Assembly (NCBI RefSeq): GCF_009933335.1
Contig: NZ_MAEL01000054.1
Coordinates: forward strand, 186,001-250,000
Direction of reading: 5' to 3'
DNA: 64,000 bases
Source of the DNA: Candidatus Enterococcus willemsii
Lineage (GTDB): Bacteria; Bacillota; Bacilli; Lactobacillales; Enterococcaceae
Within the stretch, counting starts at the first letter, position 1, and each line of letters begins with the position of its first letter. A program made the position numbers and the translations under genes. Positions 46,673 to 54,328 of the stretch are shown here, piece after piece. The notes under the pieces were generated by a model. It was not told the origin of the DNA. It did no database searches and saw only the letters and a program-made list of their open reading frames with translations.

Positions 46673-47617
46673 GTGGTAAAAAGATTGATTAGTGCAACAG
46701 CATCTGAAATTCGACAAATGAATCGTGAGGAAATGTTTGAATCGATTAAAGCAAGCGAAGGACGTGTCATTGTCAGTGAGAATGTCTGTGTCGCAGCACC
46801 AGCATCAGACAGTACGACTAATGCGGAACTTGCCGCAGCTTTTGGCGCAGACATGCTTTTGTTAAATCTCTTTGATTGTTTTAATCCAGTCGTCGTTGGC
46901 TTACCGCAAATGGGCTTATCCGAAGCTTTTGATTTTTGGAAAGATCCGAGTAAAAACACGCGTAATCCGATTGCCGAGCTCAAAAAATTAACCGGACGTT
47001 TAATTGGTATTAACTTAGAACCTGTGGCCGAAGAGCAACAAATCATGGGCGAGAAAGTGACGATTGCCAATGGACGTAAGAGTACAGCTGAAACATTTCA
47101 AGCTGCCGAAAAATTAGGGGTGGATTATATTTGCCTAACCGGCAATCCGGGAACTGGGGTAACCAATCAGCAAATTGCTCAAGCGATTCGTATCGGAAAA
47201 GCCAATTACAATGGTTTAATTATTGCTGGAAAAATGCACAGCGCAGGTGTTGATGAACCAATCATGACCCAAGAAGCAATCAAAGAATTTGCGGCAGCTG
47301 GTACCGATATTCTGTTATTACCAGCTGTAGGAACGGTTCCAGGTTTTGATCAACAAGAGCTAAAAGAAGCTGTGAAAACGGCAAAACAATTGGGCATGTT
47401 AACAATGTCTGCCATTGGTACGAGTCAAGAGAGTGCTTCACCTGAAACGATTCGCCAAATTGCTTTATGGAATAAAATGTGTGGGGTGGATATCCAACAT
47501 ATTGGTGATGCTGGATACAGCGGTGTCGCACCAGCAGAAAATATTTACCATCTATCGATTGCAATTCGTGGAATGAAACATACGATGCAAATTATGGCAC
47601 GTTCTATTAATCGATAA
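46673..47617 (+). CDS. Uncharacterised TIM-barrel-like protein (DUF7916-like)
   Basis: The 314-aa soluble protein has no securely recognised family function. Visible blocks include SENVCVAAPASDSTTNAELAAAFG, LTGNPGTGVTNQQI, IIAGKMHSAG and IGTSQESASPETIRQIALW, which suggest a phosphate-binding alpha/beta barrel; such proteins are often annotated as DUF7916 or wrongly as HAD hydrolase. The start is GTG seven bases after GAGGG. It lies 16 bp after the AraC gene and before a phosphoesterase, so it belongs to the same transcript and may handle a sugar-derived intermediate, which is only an inference. Confidence 0.6.
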   Translation: MVKRLISATASEIRQMNREEMFESIKASEGRVIVSENVCVAAPASDSTTNAELAAAFGADMLLLNLFDCFNPVVVGLPQMGLSEAFDFWKDPSKNTRNPIAELKKLTGRLIGINLEPVAEEQQIMGEKVTIANGRKSTAETFQAAEKLGVDYICLTGNPGTGVTNQQIAQAIRIGKANYNGLIIAGKMHSAGVDEPIMTQEAIKEFAAAGTDILLLPAVGTVPGFDQQELKEAVKTAKQLGMLTMSAIGTSQESASPETIRQIALWNKMCGVDIQHIGDAGYSGVAPAENIYHLSIAIRGMKHTMQIMARSINR

Positions 47618-47628
47618 GGAGAATTGTT

Positions 47629-48525
47629 ATGTTACGATGTCGCTCAGATGGTCGCTTTATGATAGCTCATTTTACAGATTTGCATATCGGCTATCCCAAC
47701 AATGAAGCAGATAAACGAACCATCCAAGAGTTAACTGCATGTCTGAAAACGTTAGATGCTGACTTATTAATCTTTACGGGTGATCAAATTTGGTGTTATG
47801 GTGAAAATGATCCGTATCAAGGATTTCAACAAGTCATTGATTGTATCAATCAATGTGAAATTCCTGTTGTGATAACGTATGGCAATCATGATTCAGAACA
47901 TGGAAAAATTTTACGAGAAGAACTACGATCTATGGAACAAGGATTAAAAAATCGCGTTTTCGGTGAGCAGCAATTAGTGACAAAAGAACGTTTATCAGAA
48001 ATATTTTATATTTATGAAGCTACTGGTCAGAGGATTGTAAAGCAATTGGTGGTCTTTGATTCTGGTGATTACGTTTCTGAAAAAATGGCCCAACAATTGA
48101 TAGATAAACAAACAGACAATCGTTATGCGTATCTCTACCCAGAACAAGTGCGTTGGTTTGAGGAATGTCAGCTTCCGTTAGAAACAACTATTTTCTTGCA
48201 CATTCCCTTAATCGAGTACCAACAAGCCAAAAATTTTATTCGTACTGGCCAATGCCTAGAACCAATCTGTAGCTCAGAAATTAATTCAGGTTTGTTTTCT
48301 GTCCTGGTTGAGCAAGAACACGCTGTAAATGTCTTTTGTGGCCATGATCACGATAATGATTTTACAGCTGAGTGGTTAGGCGTTGGCTTGCATTATGGGC
48401 GGATTAGTGGCTACAATGTCTATGGGCAATTTGCTAGAGGATATCGTCAGGTTGTGTTGTCGGAAGATGAACCTTTAACCACGAGGATTATGTCATATGA
48501 ACAAACAAGGGAAATAAAGTCTTAA
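47629..48525 (+). CDS. Metallophosphoesterase (calcineurin-like)
   Basis: The 298-aa protein has the dinuclear-metal motifs HFTDLHIG, FTGDQ, TYGNHDSEH and GHDHDND in the right order. The substrate is unknown; it could be a phosphodiester, a phospho-sugar or a protein phosphate. No signal peptide is present. The ATG follows AAGGAG and the gene lies 11 bp after the barrel protein. Its presence in the glycan island hints at phosphorylated mannose glycans or an unrelated housekeeping role. Confidence 0.85.
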   Translation: MLRCRSDGRFMIAHFTDLHIGYPNNEADKRTIQELTACLKTLDADLLIFTGDQIWCYGENDPYQGFQQVIDCINQCEIPVVITYGNHDSEHGKILREELRSMEQGLKNRVFGEQQLVTKERLSEIFYIYEATGQRIVKQLVVFDSGDYVSEKMAQQLIDKQTDNRYAYLYPEQVRWFEECQLPLETTIFLHIPLIEYQQAKNFIRTGQCLEPICSSEINSGLFSVLVEQEHAVNVFCGHDHDNDFTAEWLGVGLHYGRISGYNVYGQFARGYRQVVLSEDEPLTTRIMSYEQTREIKS

Positions 48526-48547
48526 ATTGAAAGAGAACGAGTGACCG

Positions 48548-49162
48548 ATGAAGAAAAAACAGCCAAATGCAATCAAAAAACAGTCAGAACAAGACGCTAT
48601 ATTAAAAATCATTTTTGGAAATATCTTGCTAGGGTTTGCTTATGCCAAATGGATGGTTCCCCATGCAATAATTAATGGTGGCGTAACGAGTTTGTCTTTA
48701 GTATTAAGCAAAGTCTTAACTATCGACGTTGCTTACTTGACAAATATGATAACTGTTCTGTTATTGATTGTTTGTTGGCTGTTTTTAGGTCGTGAACGTT
48801 TGTTAAAATCGATTGTCAGCAGTATGTCTTATCTGTTTTTCTTTACATTTTTTCATCAGTGGTCATTTTCGGCGGTGGTTAATTTGCCAATTGATTTCTT
48901 GTTGGCTTCCAGTTTTATTGCTGGTGGTTATTATTTCTGTTTGTCTGCAGGCTCATCCACAGTTGGAATGGATGTGATTGCGTTAATTGTTCATCAAAAG
49001 CGACCAACGATTTCTTTGGCTAAGGTCATTCGTTGGTTAAATTATACGGTATTAATTTTAGGTTTTATTACATATGGTTGGCAGTCAATCGTGATTGGGA
49101 TACTGTTTAGTTTTATTTACTCATGGTTGTTAGAACGCTTTTTACGGAATACAAGTATGTAA
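48548..49162 (+). CDS. YitT/YczE-family integral membrane protein
   Basis: The 204-aa protein has five predicted membrane helices and the motif NGGVTSLSLVLSK after GFAYAKWMVPHAI, as in the YitT family. The C-terminal DUF2179-type domain of YitT is missing, which matches the short YczE/YyaS-like group. The function is unknown; a small-molecule transporter is often proposed. The ribosome site is weak (GAACGAGTGACC). It is probably cotranscribed with the phosphoesterase. Confidence 0.75.
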   Translation: MKKKQPNAIKKQSEQDAILKIIFGNILLGFAYAKWMVPHAIINGGVTSLSLVLSKVLTIDVAYLTNMITVLLLIVCWLFLGRERLLKSIVSSMSYLFFFTFFHQWSFSAVVNLPIDFLLASSFIAGGYYFCLSAGSSTVGMDVIALIVHQKRPTISLAKVIRWLNYTVLILGFITYGWQSIVIGILFSFIYSWLLERFLRNTSM

Positions 49163-49250
49163 CTATTGCATGTAATGAAGAGCGAAAAAAACACATATTG
49201 TTTTGTATTCGCTTTCTTAGTAAAGTGAAAGAAATAAAGGAGGAGAAGTG

Positions 49251-50645
49251 ATGATTACATTTCCAAAAGATTTTTTGTGGGGCGCAGCAACGTCGGCACC
49301 CCAAACAGAGGGTGCAGCATTACTTGATGGTAAAAGTCCTTCCACTTGGGATAAATGGTTTGAAATGGAGCCAGAATTATTCTTTGATGGGGTCGGGCCA
49401 AATGACACTTCGAATGTTTATGTGCAATACAAAGAAGATATCGCATTAATGAAAAAAATGTCCATGAATTCGTACCGTACATCGATCGCTTGGACACGGT
49501 TGCTACCCGACGGTAAAACACTGAATCCCAAAGCAGTTGCATTTTATCGTGACTATTTTGAAGAAATGATTAAGCAGGGCATTGAGCCAATTATTAATCT
49601 TTTTCATTTTGATATGCCGTGGTGGTTAATGGAAAAAGGTGGTTGGGAAGCGCGTGAATCAGTTGATCATTTTGCTTTTTATGCAAAAACTGCTTTTGAA
49701 CAATTTGGCGATATTGTCAAAAAATGGGCAACGTTTAATGAACCGTTAGTTCATATCGAATGTGGATACATGGGAGATGCGCACTACCCAAAAGTCCATG
49801 ATTTTAAACGAGCGATTCAAGTGGGATACCATACCTTATTAGCTCATGCTGCAGCGGTGAAAGCTTACAAAGAATCTTCACAAAATGATGGCGAAATTGG
49901 GATTATTTTAAATCTTTCACCGGTCTATGCAAAGAGTGAAGAGCCAGCAGATCAAGAAGCACGACACAAAGCTGATTTGATTTATATTCGTAGTTTTGTA
50001 GATACGGTGGTTCATGGTTATTTTCCACAGGAATTTATTGATTTGTTAGAAGAAAATCAATTATTACCAGAAACGCAAGCAGGAGACCGCACCATTTTTG
50101 AAGAAAATACAGTTGATTTTTTAGGGGTTAATTACTACCAGCCGTTACGTGTCCAAGCAGTCGAAAACCCACGTTTTCCTGCGCAATCACCGGGTGATTT
50201 TGCACGTTATTATGATTGGCCAGAAAAAAGAATCAACCCCCATCGAGGGTGGGAAATTTACCCAGAAGGGATGTATGATATTGCCATGCGCTTAAAAAAA
50301 GACTACTACAATATTCCTTGGTATGTTTCTGAAAATGGCATGGGCGTAGAAGGTGAAGAACAATTTTTGGATGCGCAAGGTGTGATTCAAGATGACTATC
50401 GAATCGCATTTTTAGAAGATCACTTAGCAATGTTGGCAAAAGCGATGCAAGAAGGTAGCCAATGCTTTGGTTACCATATGTGGACCTTTGTCGATTGCTG
50501 GTCGTGGTTGAATGCTTATAAGAATCGCTATGGGTTTTATCGTTTAAATCGGGAACAGAATTACGCTCGTTCAGATAAAGCCAGTAGTTATTGGATGAAA
50601 CAAGTGATTGAACAATCAGGTTTTGAATATGGAGGTCATTTATGA
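49251..50645 (+). CDS. GH1 beta-glycosidase (candidate beta-mannosidase or other non-phospho activity)
   Basis: The 464-aa protein has the GH1 acid/base ATFNEPLVH and the nucleophile YVSENGMG. In the 6-phospho-beta-glycosidase region it reads DCWSWLNAYKNRYGFY: Ser418 and Tyr427 are kept, but the phosphate-binding lysine position is Asn425 with Lys one step earlier. This weakens a 6-phospho assignment and fits a substrate brought in by an ABC importer. ATG 49251 has AAAGGAGG. It overlaps the following GH20 gene by 4 bp. A role on the Man-beta-GlcNAc core is inferred. Confidence 0.88.
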   Translation: MITFPKDFLWGAATSAPQTEGAALLDGKSPSTWDKWFEMEPELFFDGVGPNDTSNVYVQYKEDIALMKKMSMNSYRTSIAWTRLLPDGKTLNPKAVAFYRDYFEEMIKQGIEPIINLFHFDMPWWLMEKGGWEARESVDHFAFYAKTAFEQFGDIVKKWATFNEPLVHIECGYMGDAHYPKVHDFKRAIQVGYHTLLAHAAAVKAYKESSQNDGEIGIILNLSPVYAKSEEPADQEARHKADLIYIRSFVDTVVHGYFPQEFIDLLEENQLLPETQAGDRTIFEENTVDFLGVNYYQPLRVQAVENPRFPAQSPGDFARYYDWPEKRINPHRGWEIYPEGMYDIAMRLKKDYYNIPWYVSENGMGVEGEEQFLDAQGVIQDDYRIAFLEDHLAMLAKAMQEGSQCFGYHMWTFVDCWSWLNAYKNRYGFYRLNREQNYARSDKASSYWMKQVIEQSGFEYGGHL

Positions 50646-51970
50646 GCTATACAATTTCTGTAGCAGAAGCAAGTAGTTTACCAATCGCTCGTCGGTTAAA
50701 ACGAATTGTTGAACGCCTATTAAAACAAACCGTAACGATTACTCAGCATGATATTGGGGACTTACATCTTATTCAGCAAGCTGATACATCGGTGATTTAT
50801 AAAGATCAAGGGATTAAAGTAGTCGCTGATCGGAGTGAATTATTGTCGGTTGCCGTTCATGCAATCATTCGAGATTTTTTAGGTGAGTTACCTTTAGGAG
50901 AAACGCTGGTGAGGTATCAACAAGAACAACGAATTTTAATGATTGATATGGCTCGTAAGTATTTTTCAAAAGATATTTTATTGCAATTTATTGATAGCAT
51001 GGCTTTAGCGCAATTCAATTATTTACAGTTACATTTTTCAGAAAATGAAGGCTTTCGTATTGAATCAGAAGTGGCTCCTGAAATTGTTTCTGAAGAATAT
51101 TTAACTAAAAATGAGATTCGTGAAATTATTTTATATGCACAACAAGCAGGGATTGAAATTATTCCCGATTTCGATAGTCCAGGTCATTTAAAGCAAATTT
51201 TACGTACGCATCCTGAATGGCAATTACAAAAGAAACAAGCAGATGGTACCCTCGAACGTGACCCAGCCGCGTTGAATATTTGTGATTCAGAGGCAGTTGC
51301 GTTTATTTTATCTATCTATCATGAATATGCGGAATTATTTACTGATAGTACCTACTTTCATATTGGTGGGGATGAATTTGTTGATTTCGATCAAATTGAA
51401 GTCTATCCAGAACTGCGTGCGTATGCCAAAACGCATTATGGTCCAGAAGCAGAAGGCATCGATACCTTTGTAGCATATGTCAATCAAGTGATTGAAAAGA
51501 TCAATCAATGGGGCTTTGTTCCTCGTATTTGGAATGATGGCTTCTTCCGATTAAATCGTAGTGAACAAGTAAAATTAACAAAAAACGTCGAAATTACGTA
51601 TTGGACGAAATGGAATCAAAACATGGCCCCAGTCACCACGTTCTTAGAAAAAGGGTATCCAGTGATTAATTTTAATGACAACTATTTCTACTATGTATTA
51701 GGTGAAAATGCGGGGTATTCCTACCCAACCTATGAAAAAATTCTGAATGATTGGACACCTGAGATGTATCCACAACAACAAGTCGTGCAACTTACACCAC
51801 AACTACCAGGTGTCGCTTTAGCTATTTGGTGTGATCGACCAAAAGCCCAGTCAACAGCCGAAGTCTGGGAAAACATGACCTATTTATTATTTGCAACTAT
51901 GCAAAAGCTAACAACAGTTTTTGCAAAGCGAGAACAAATTGAAACAATCATCAACACATATTTTGATTGA
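50642..51970 (+). CDS. GH20 beta-N-acetylhexosaminidase, short form
   Basis: The 442-aa protein has an N-terminal GH20b-like region (about 1–95) and a barrel with MIDMARKYFSKDILLQFID, IEIIPDFDSPGH and the catalytic pair in YFHIGGDEFVDF (Asp–Glu about residue 243). It lacks a signal peptide, unlike the related surface enzymes. With GH1 before it and glycosylasparaginase 12 bp after it, it could cut the chitobiose GlcNAc-beta-1,4-GlcNAc core. It is clearly different from the larger GH20 at 37906. Confidence 0.92.
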   Translation: MSYTISVAEASSLPIARRLKRIVERLLKQTVTITQHDIGDLHLIQQADTSVIYKDQGIKVVADRSELLSVAVHAIIRDFLGELPLGETLVRYQQEQRILMIDMARKYFSKDILLQFIDSMALAQFNYLQLHFSENEGFRIESEVAPEIVSEEYLTKNEIREIILYAQQAGIEIIPDFDSPGHLKQILRTHPEWQLQKKQADGTLERDPAALNICDSEAVAFILSIYHEYAELFTDSTYFHIGGDEFVDFDQIEVYPELRAYAKTHYGPEAEGIDTFVAYVNQVIEKINQWGFVPRIWNDGFFRLNRSEQVKLTKNVEITYWTKWNQNMAPVTTFLEKGYPVINFNDNYFYYVLGENAGYSYPTYEKILNDWTPEMYPQQQVVQLTPQLPGVALAIWCDRPKAQSTAEVWENMTYLLFATMQKLTTVFAKREQIETIINTYFD

Positions 51971-51982
51971 GGAGGTTTTCCT

Positions 51983-52927
51983 ATGTGGGGAATCATTGCA
52001 ACTTGGCGTATGGCCTTTGACGGTGTAACTGTTGCGAGCCAACTATTAAAAGAAGGTATAGCTGTTGGAGACGCCATTGAATTAGCGATACGCTTAATAG
52101 AAGATAATCCGTTGTATAAATCAGTTGGTTACGGTGGCTTACCCAATATTCAAGGAACTGTACAATTAGATGCTGCTTATATGGATGGTGATACGTATCA
52201 AATTGGTAGTGTTGCGGGAATCTCCGATGTGAAAAATCCAATTTCTGTTGCAAAACAATTAAGCAAAGAACGCTTCAATAGTTTTTTAGTGGGGGAAGGT
52301 GCCCGCGATTATGCTGTTCTTCATGGATTTGATATCCAAAATATGCTAACAGATCGTGCAAAAAGTGAGTGGGAGAAACGTTTAAAAGAAGTTCAGAAAA
52401 ATAAATTAAATCCTTATGATGGTCATGATACGGTTGGTATGGTAGGACTTGATGTCAGTGGAAGTATGGCGACGGGGACGTCAAGTTCTGGCTTGTTTAT
52501 GAAACAAGCAGGTCGTATTGGTGATTCACCGTTAAGTGGTTCAGGTTTTTATGTCGATAGTGATATTGGTGGCGCTACAGCTACCGGTTTAGGGGAAGAT
52601 TTGATGAAAGGCTGTTTGTCTTATGAAATTGTTCGTTTGATGAAGGATGGCTATTCACCACAAGCTGCCTGCAATCAAGCAGTCTATGATTTTGCTGACC
52701 GCTTAACAAAGAGAAATGAAACAGCCGGCGCCTTTTCGTTAATTGCAATGAATCGTCATGGTGAATGGGGTGTGGCGACAAATGTTGAATTTGCTTTCGT
52801 GGTTGCAACCGAAAAACAAAAACCCACCGTGTATGTAGCAACACCAACAAAAGATAAACAAACGACCATTGAAAAAGTGACCGAAGAATGGTTAGAACAG
52901 CAACGAAAACATGCGACGATTGATTGA
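51983..52927 (+). CDS. Glycosylasparaginase, copy 2
   Basis: The 314-aa Ntn hydrolase is paralogous to the gene at 34151. It has the same N-terminal ATWRMAFDG, nucleophile GHD/T at Thr150, GSMATGTSSSG and the loop GDSPLSGSGFYVDSDIGGATATGLGEDLMKGC. It should release Asn and GlcNAc (as the amine) from GlcNAc-Asn in the cytoplasm. The ATG follows GAGGAGG. It completes the GH1–GH20–glycosylasparaginase operon, which in order could dismantle Man-GlcNAc2-Asn. A terminator follows at the right edge of the island. Confidence 0.93.
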   Translation: MWGIIATWRMAFDGVTVASQLLKEGIAVGDAIELAIRLIEDNPLYKSVGYGGLPNIQGTVQLDAAYMDGDTYQIGSVAGISDVKNPISVAKQLSKERFNSFLVGEGARDYAVLHGFDIQNMLTDRAKSEWEKRLKEVQKNKLNPYDGHDTVGMVGLDVSGSMATGTSSSGLFMKQAGRIGDSPLSGSGFYVDSDIGGATATGLGEDLMKGCLSYEIVRLMKDGYSPQAACNQAVYDFADRLTKRNETAGAFSLIAMNRHGEWGVATNVEFAFVVATEKQKPTVYVATPTKDKQTTIEKVTEEWLEQQRKHATID

Positions 52928-52958
52928 GGAGATAACGAATAGTTTTCATTTTAATATT

Positions 52959-53003
52959 TTCCTTATAAGTCGATATGTGTATCGCCTTATAAGGAATTTT
53001 TTT
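52959..53003 (+). terminator. Terminator closing the glycan island
   Basis: TTCCTTATAAG(T)CGAT (52959–52974) pairs with ATCG(C)CTTATAAGGAA (52981–52996) with a 6-nt loop and is followed by seven T. Confidence 0.9.
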
Positions 53004-53127
53004 GTTATTAAGTATAAATTTCAATTCAAGTCGTAATTACAGGTTAATCAGGGAAAAAATTACTACAAAGTTTTCTTTGTACAATCTTTAGTAACAGTTA
53101 GTAATTGCGAGTGTTATAAAATATTTT

Positions 53128-53160
53128 TTGAAAACGGTTTACGAAGGTGTGTTGTATACT
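53128..53160 (+). promoter_or_regulatory. Possible cre-like box and -10 upstream of the 98-aa gene
   Basis: TTGAAAACGGTTTAC resembles a LacI/CcpA operator with two mismatches at the 3' end. TATACT lies at 53155–53160, 31 bp before the ATG. No good -35 is seen at the right spacing. Confidence 0.3.
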
Positions 53161-53191
53161 TTATTATTAAGTGTAACAAGGAGGGGAAGAA

Positions 53192-53488
53192 ATGAAAAAA
53201 ATATGCTTTGTATTAACTGTAAGTACTGGAATAAATTATGGTTCAATCTTTTCTTTACCGTTTATTCGAAATCATGATGATTTGAAAGAGTATTTTTCTC
53301 AATATTACGACGTTTCAATTGATTATATTAAGGATAAAAACTCAGTGGATTATTTGGTCGTTCCTGAACCTTTTACGCCTTTTGATAATGAAAATAATCT
53401 GCCGATAATTGAAGTGCCAGCCGTCTTATTTATGGAAAAAGATTTTGAAAATATAAAAAAGTATATCGATAATTATTTTTCTAAATAA
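53192..53488 (+). CDS. Small hypothetical protein
   Basis: The 98-aa protein has a beta-alpha-beta look (KKICFVLTVSTG, then YLVVPEPF, IIEVPAVLF) reminiscent of small Rossmann-like or PTS IIB-like folds, but the phosphocysteine loop is missing and I do not assign a family. The ATG has a good AAGGAGGGG site. It stands alone after the glycan island, with an AT-rich upstream region. An out-of-frame coding-like stretch follows. Confidence 0.6.
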   Translation: MKKICFVLTVSTGINYGSIFSLPFIRNHDDLKEYFSQYYDVSIDYIKDKNSVDYLVVPEPFTPFDNENNLPIIEVPAVLFMEKDFENIKKYIDNYFSK

Positions 53489-53498
53489 TTGTTCAGTA

Positions 53499-53597
53499 AA
53501 TGATAATGAGTATCAAGAATTAGTCGCACTAGGTGTAGAACTTTATCTGAATGAAGAAAAAACTTATGAAACAACTGTTACAAAACAGGTTTCATAA
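53499..53597 (+). pseudogene. Possible gene relic: 32-codon coding-like tail without start
   Basis: A frame ending at TAA 53597 reads NDNEYQELVALGVELYL then NEEKTYETTVTKQVS. Its residue composition looks coding, but it has no ribosome site or start and overlaps the terminator. It may be the end of a decayed gene or the frameshifted tail of the 98-aa gene. Confidence 0.3.
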
Positions 53598-53604
53598 GTT
53601 TTTT
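53557..53604. terminator. Bidirectional terminator between the small gene and cutC
   Basis: The arms AAAAAACTTATGAAAC and GTTTCATAAGTTTTTT pair perfectly and serve both convergent genes. Confidence 0.85.
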
Positions 53605-53606
53605 TA

Positions 53607-54245
53607 CTAATCAAACGGTACAATCTTCGTTCCATGTACCTCAGTTACACCTAATACTTCCGCAACCTCTTCCGCATTTTCAAAAGTAATGCCGCCACCA
53701 GGTAAGATACCAATCCGGTCGCCAGCATGAGCAATTAAGGCTTTTAGATGCTCATAGTTTTCCGCAATTGGCGTACCGCTTGGACCACCGTGTGTCAAAA
53801 TACGTGTGACACCATTTTCAGCTAACCAGTCAATCGCTTCAAATTGTCGTTCTACCGGAATTGCATCAAAAGCCATGTGGAAGGTAATTTGTAGACCTTC
53901 GGCATTGTCGATTAACATTTCTAATGCTTCTTCATCTAACCAATTATTTGGTGTTAAACAACCAAATACCACGCCATCTGTTCCTAATTTTTTCGCTTCA
54001 ATTAAATCTGTATGCATGATTTTTAATTCGATATCGTTATACACAAAATCACCGCCACGTGGACGAATCATGGTCATAACAGTTACTCCTTTTTCACCAG
54101 CATAACTTAGCGCTTCTTCAATCACACCAGTACTAGGGGTTGTTCCACCAACGGCTAAGTTATCGCAAAGCTCAATTCGTTTTGCACCATTGGCAATTGC
54201 TTGTGGTAAATCACTATAGTTTTCTGCACAAAATTCTCTTAACAT
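53607..54245 (-). CDS. cutC: Copper homeostasis protein CutC family
   Basis: The 212-aa TIM-barrel protein has the CutC motifs REFCAENYSDLPQAIANGAKRIELCDNL, MIRPRGGDFVYND and LPGGGITFENA. Its function is debated; a role in copper handling is reported, while the fold resembles an enzyme. ATG 54245 is chosen with AAAAGGAGC upstream; the 14 further codons in frame have no ribosome site. It is divergent from rlmA. Confidence 0.9.
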   Translation of the reverse strand: MLREFCAENYSDLPQAIANGAKRIELCDNLAVGGTTPSTGVIEEALSYAGEKGVTVMTMIRPRGGDFVYNDIELKIMHTDLIEAKKLGTDGVVFGCLTPNNWLDEEALEMLIDNAEGLQITFHMAFDAIPVERQFEAIDWLAENGVTRILTHGGPSGTPIAENYEHLKALIAHAGDRIGILPGGGITFENAEEVAEVLGVTEVHGTKIVPFD

Positions 54246-54328
54246 TTTTTTGCTCCTTTTCCATTTGTATATATAGCATTCTATCATAAGAATATGCTAA
54301 AGTAGTGAATGAAAGATGAGGAATCCAT

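Noticed and set aside
25285-52927. Mobile element or integrative island with insertion sequences
   Set aside because: No transposase, integrase, tRNA edge or matching direct repeats were seen; the boundaries are ordinary terminators and codon use looks like the neighbours'.
53192-53488. PTS IIB component for the 98-aa protein
   Set aside because: Only the size and fold pattern are suggestive; the N-terminal phosphocysteine loop is absent and no IIA or IIC gene is nearby.
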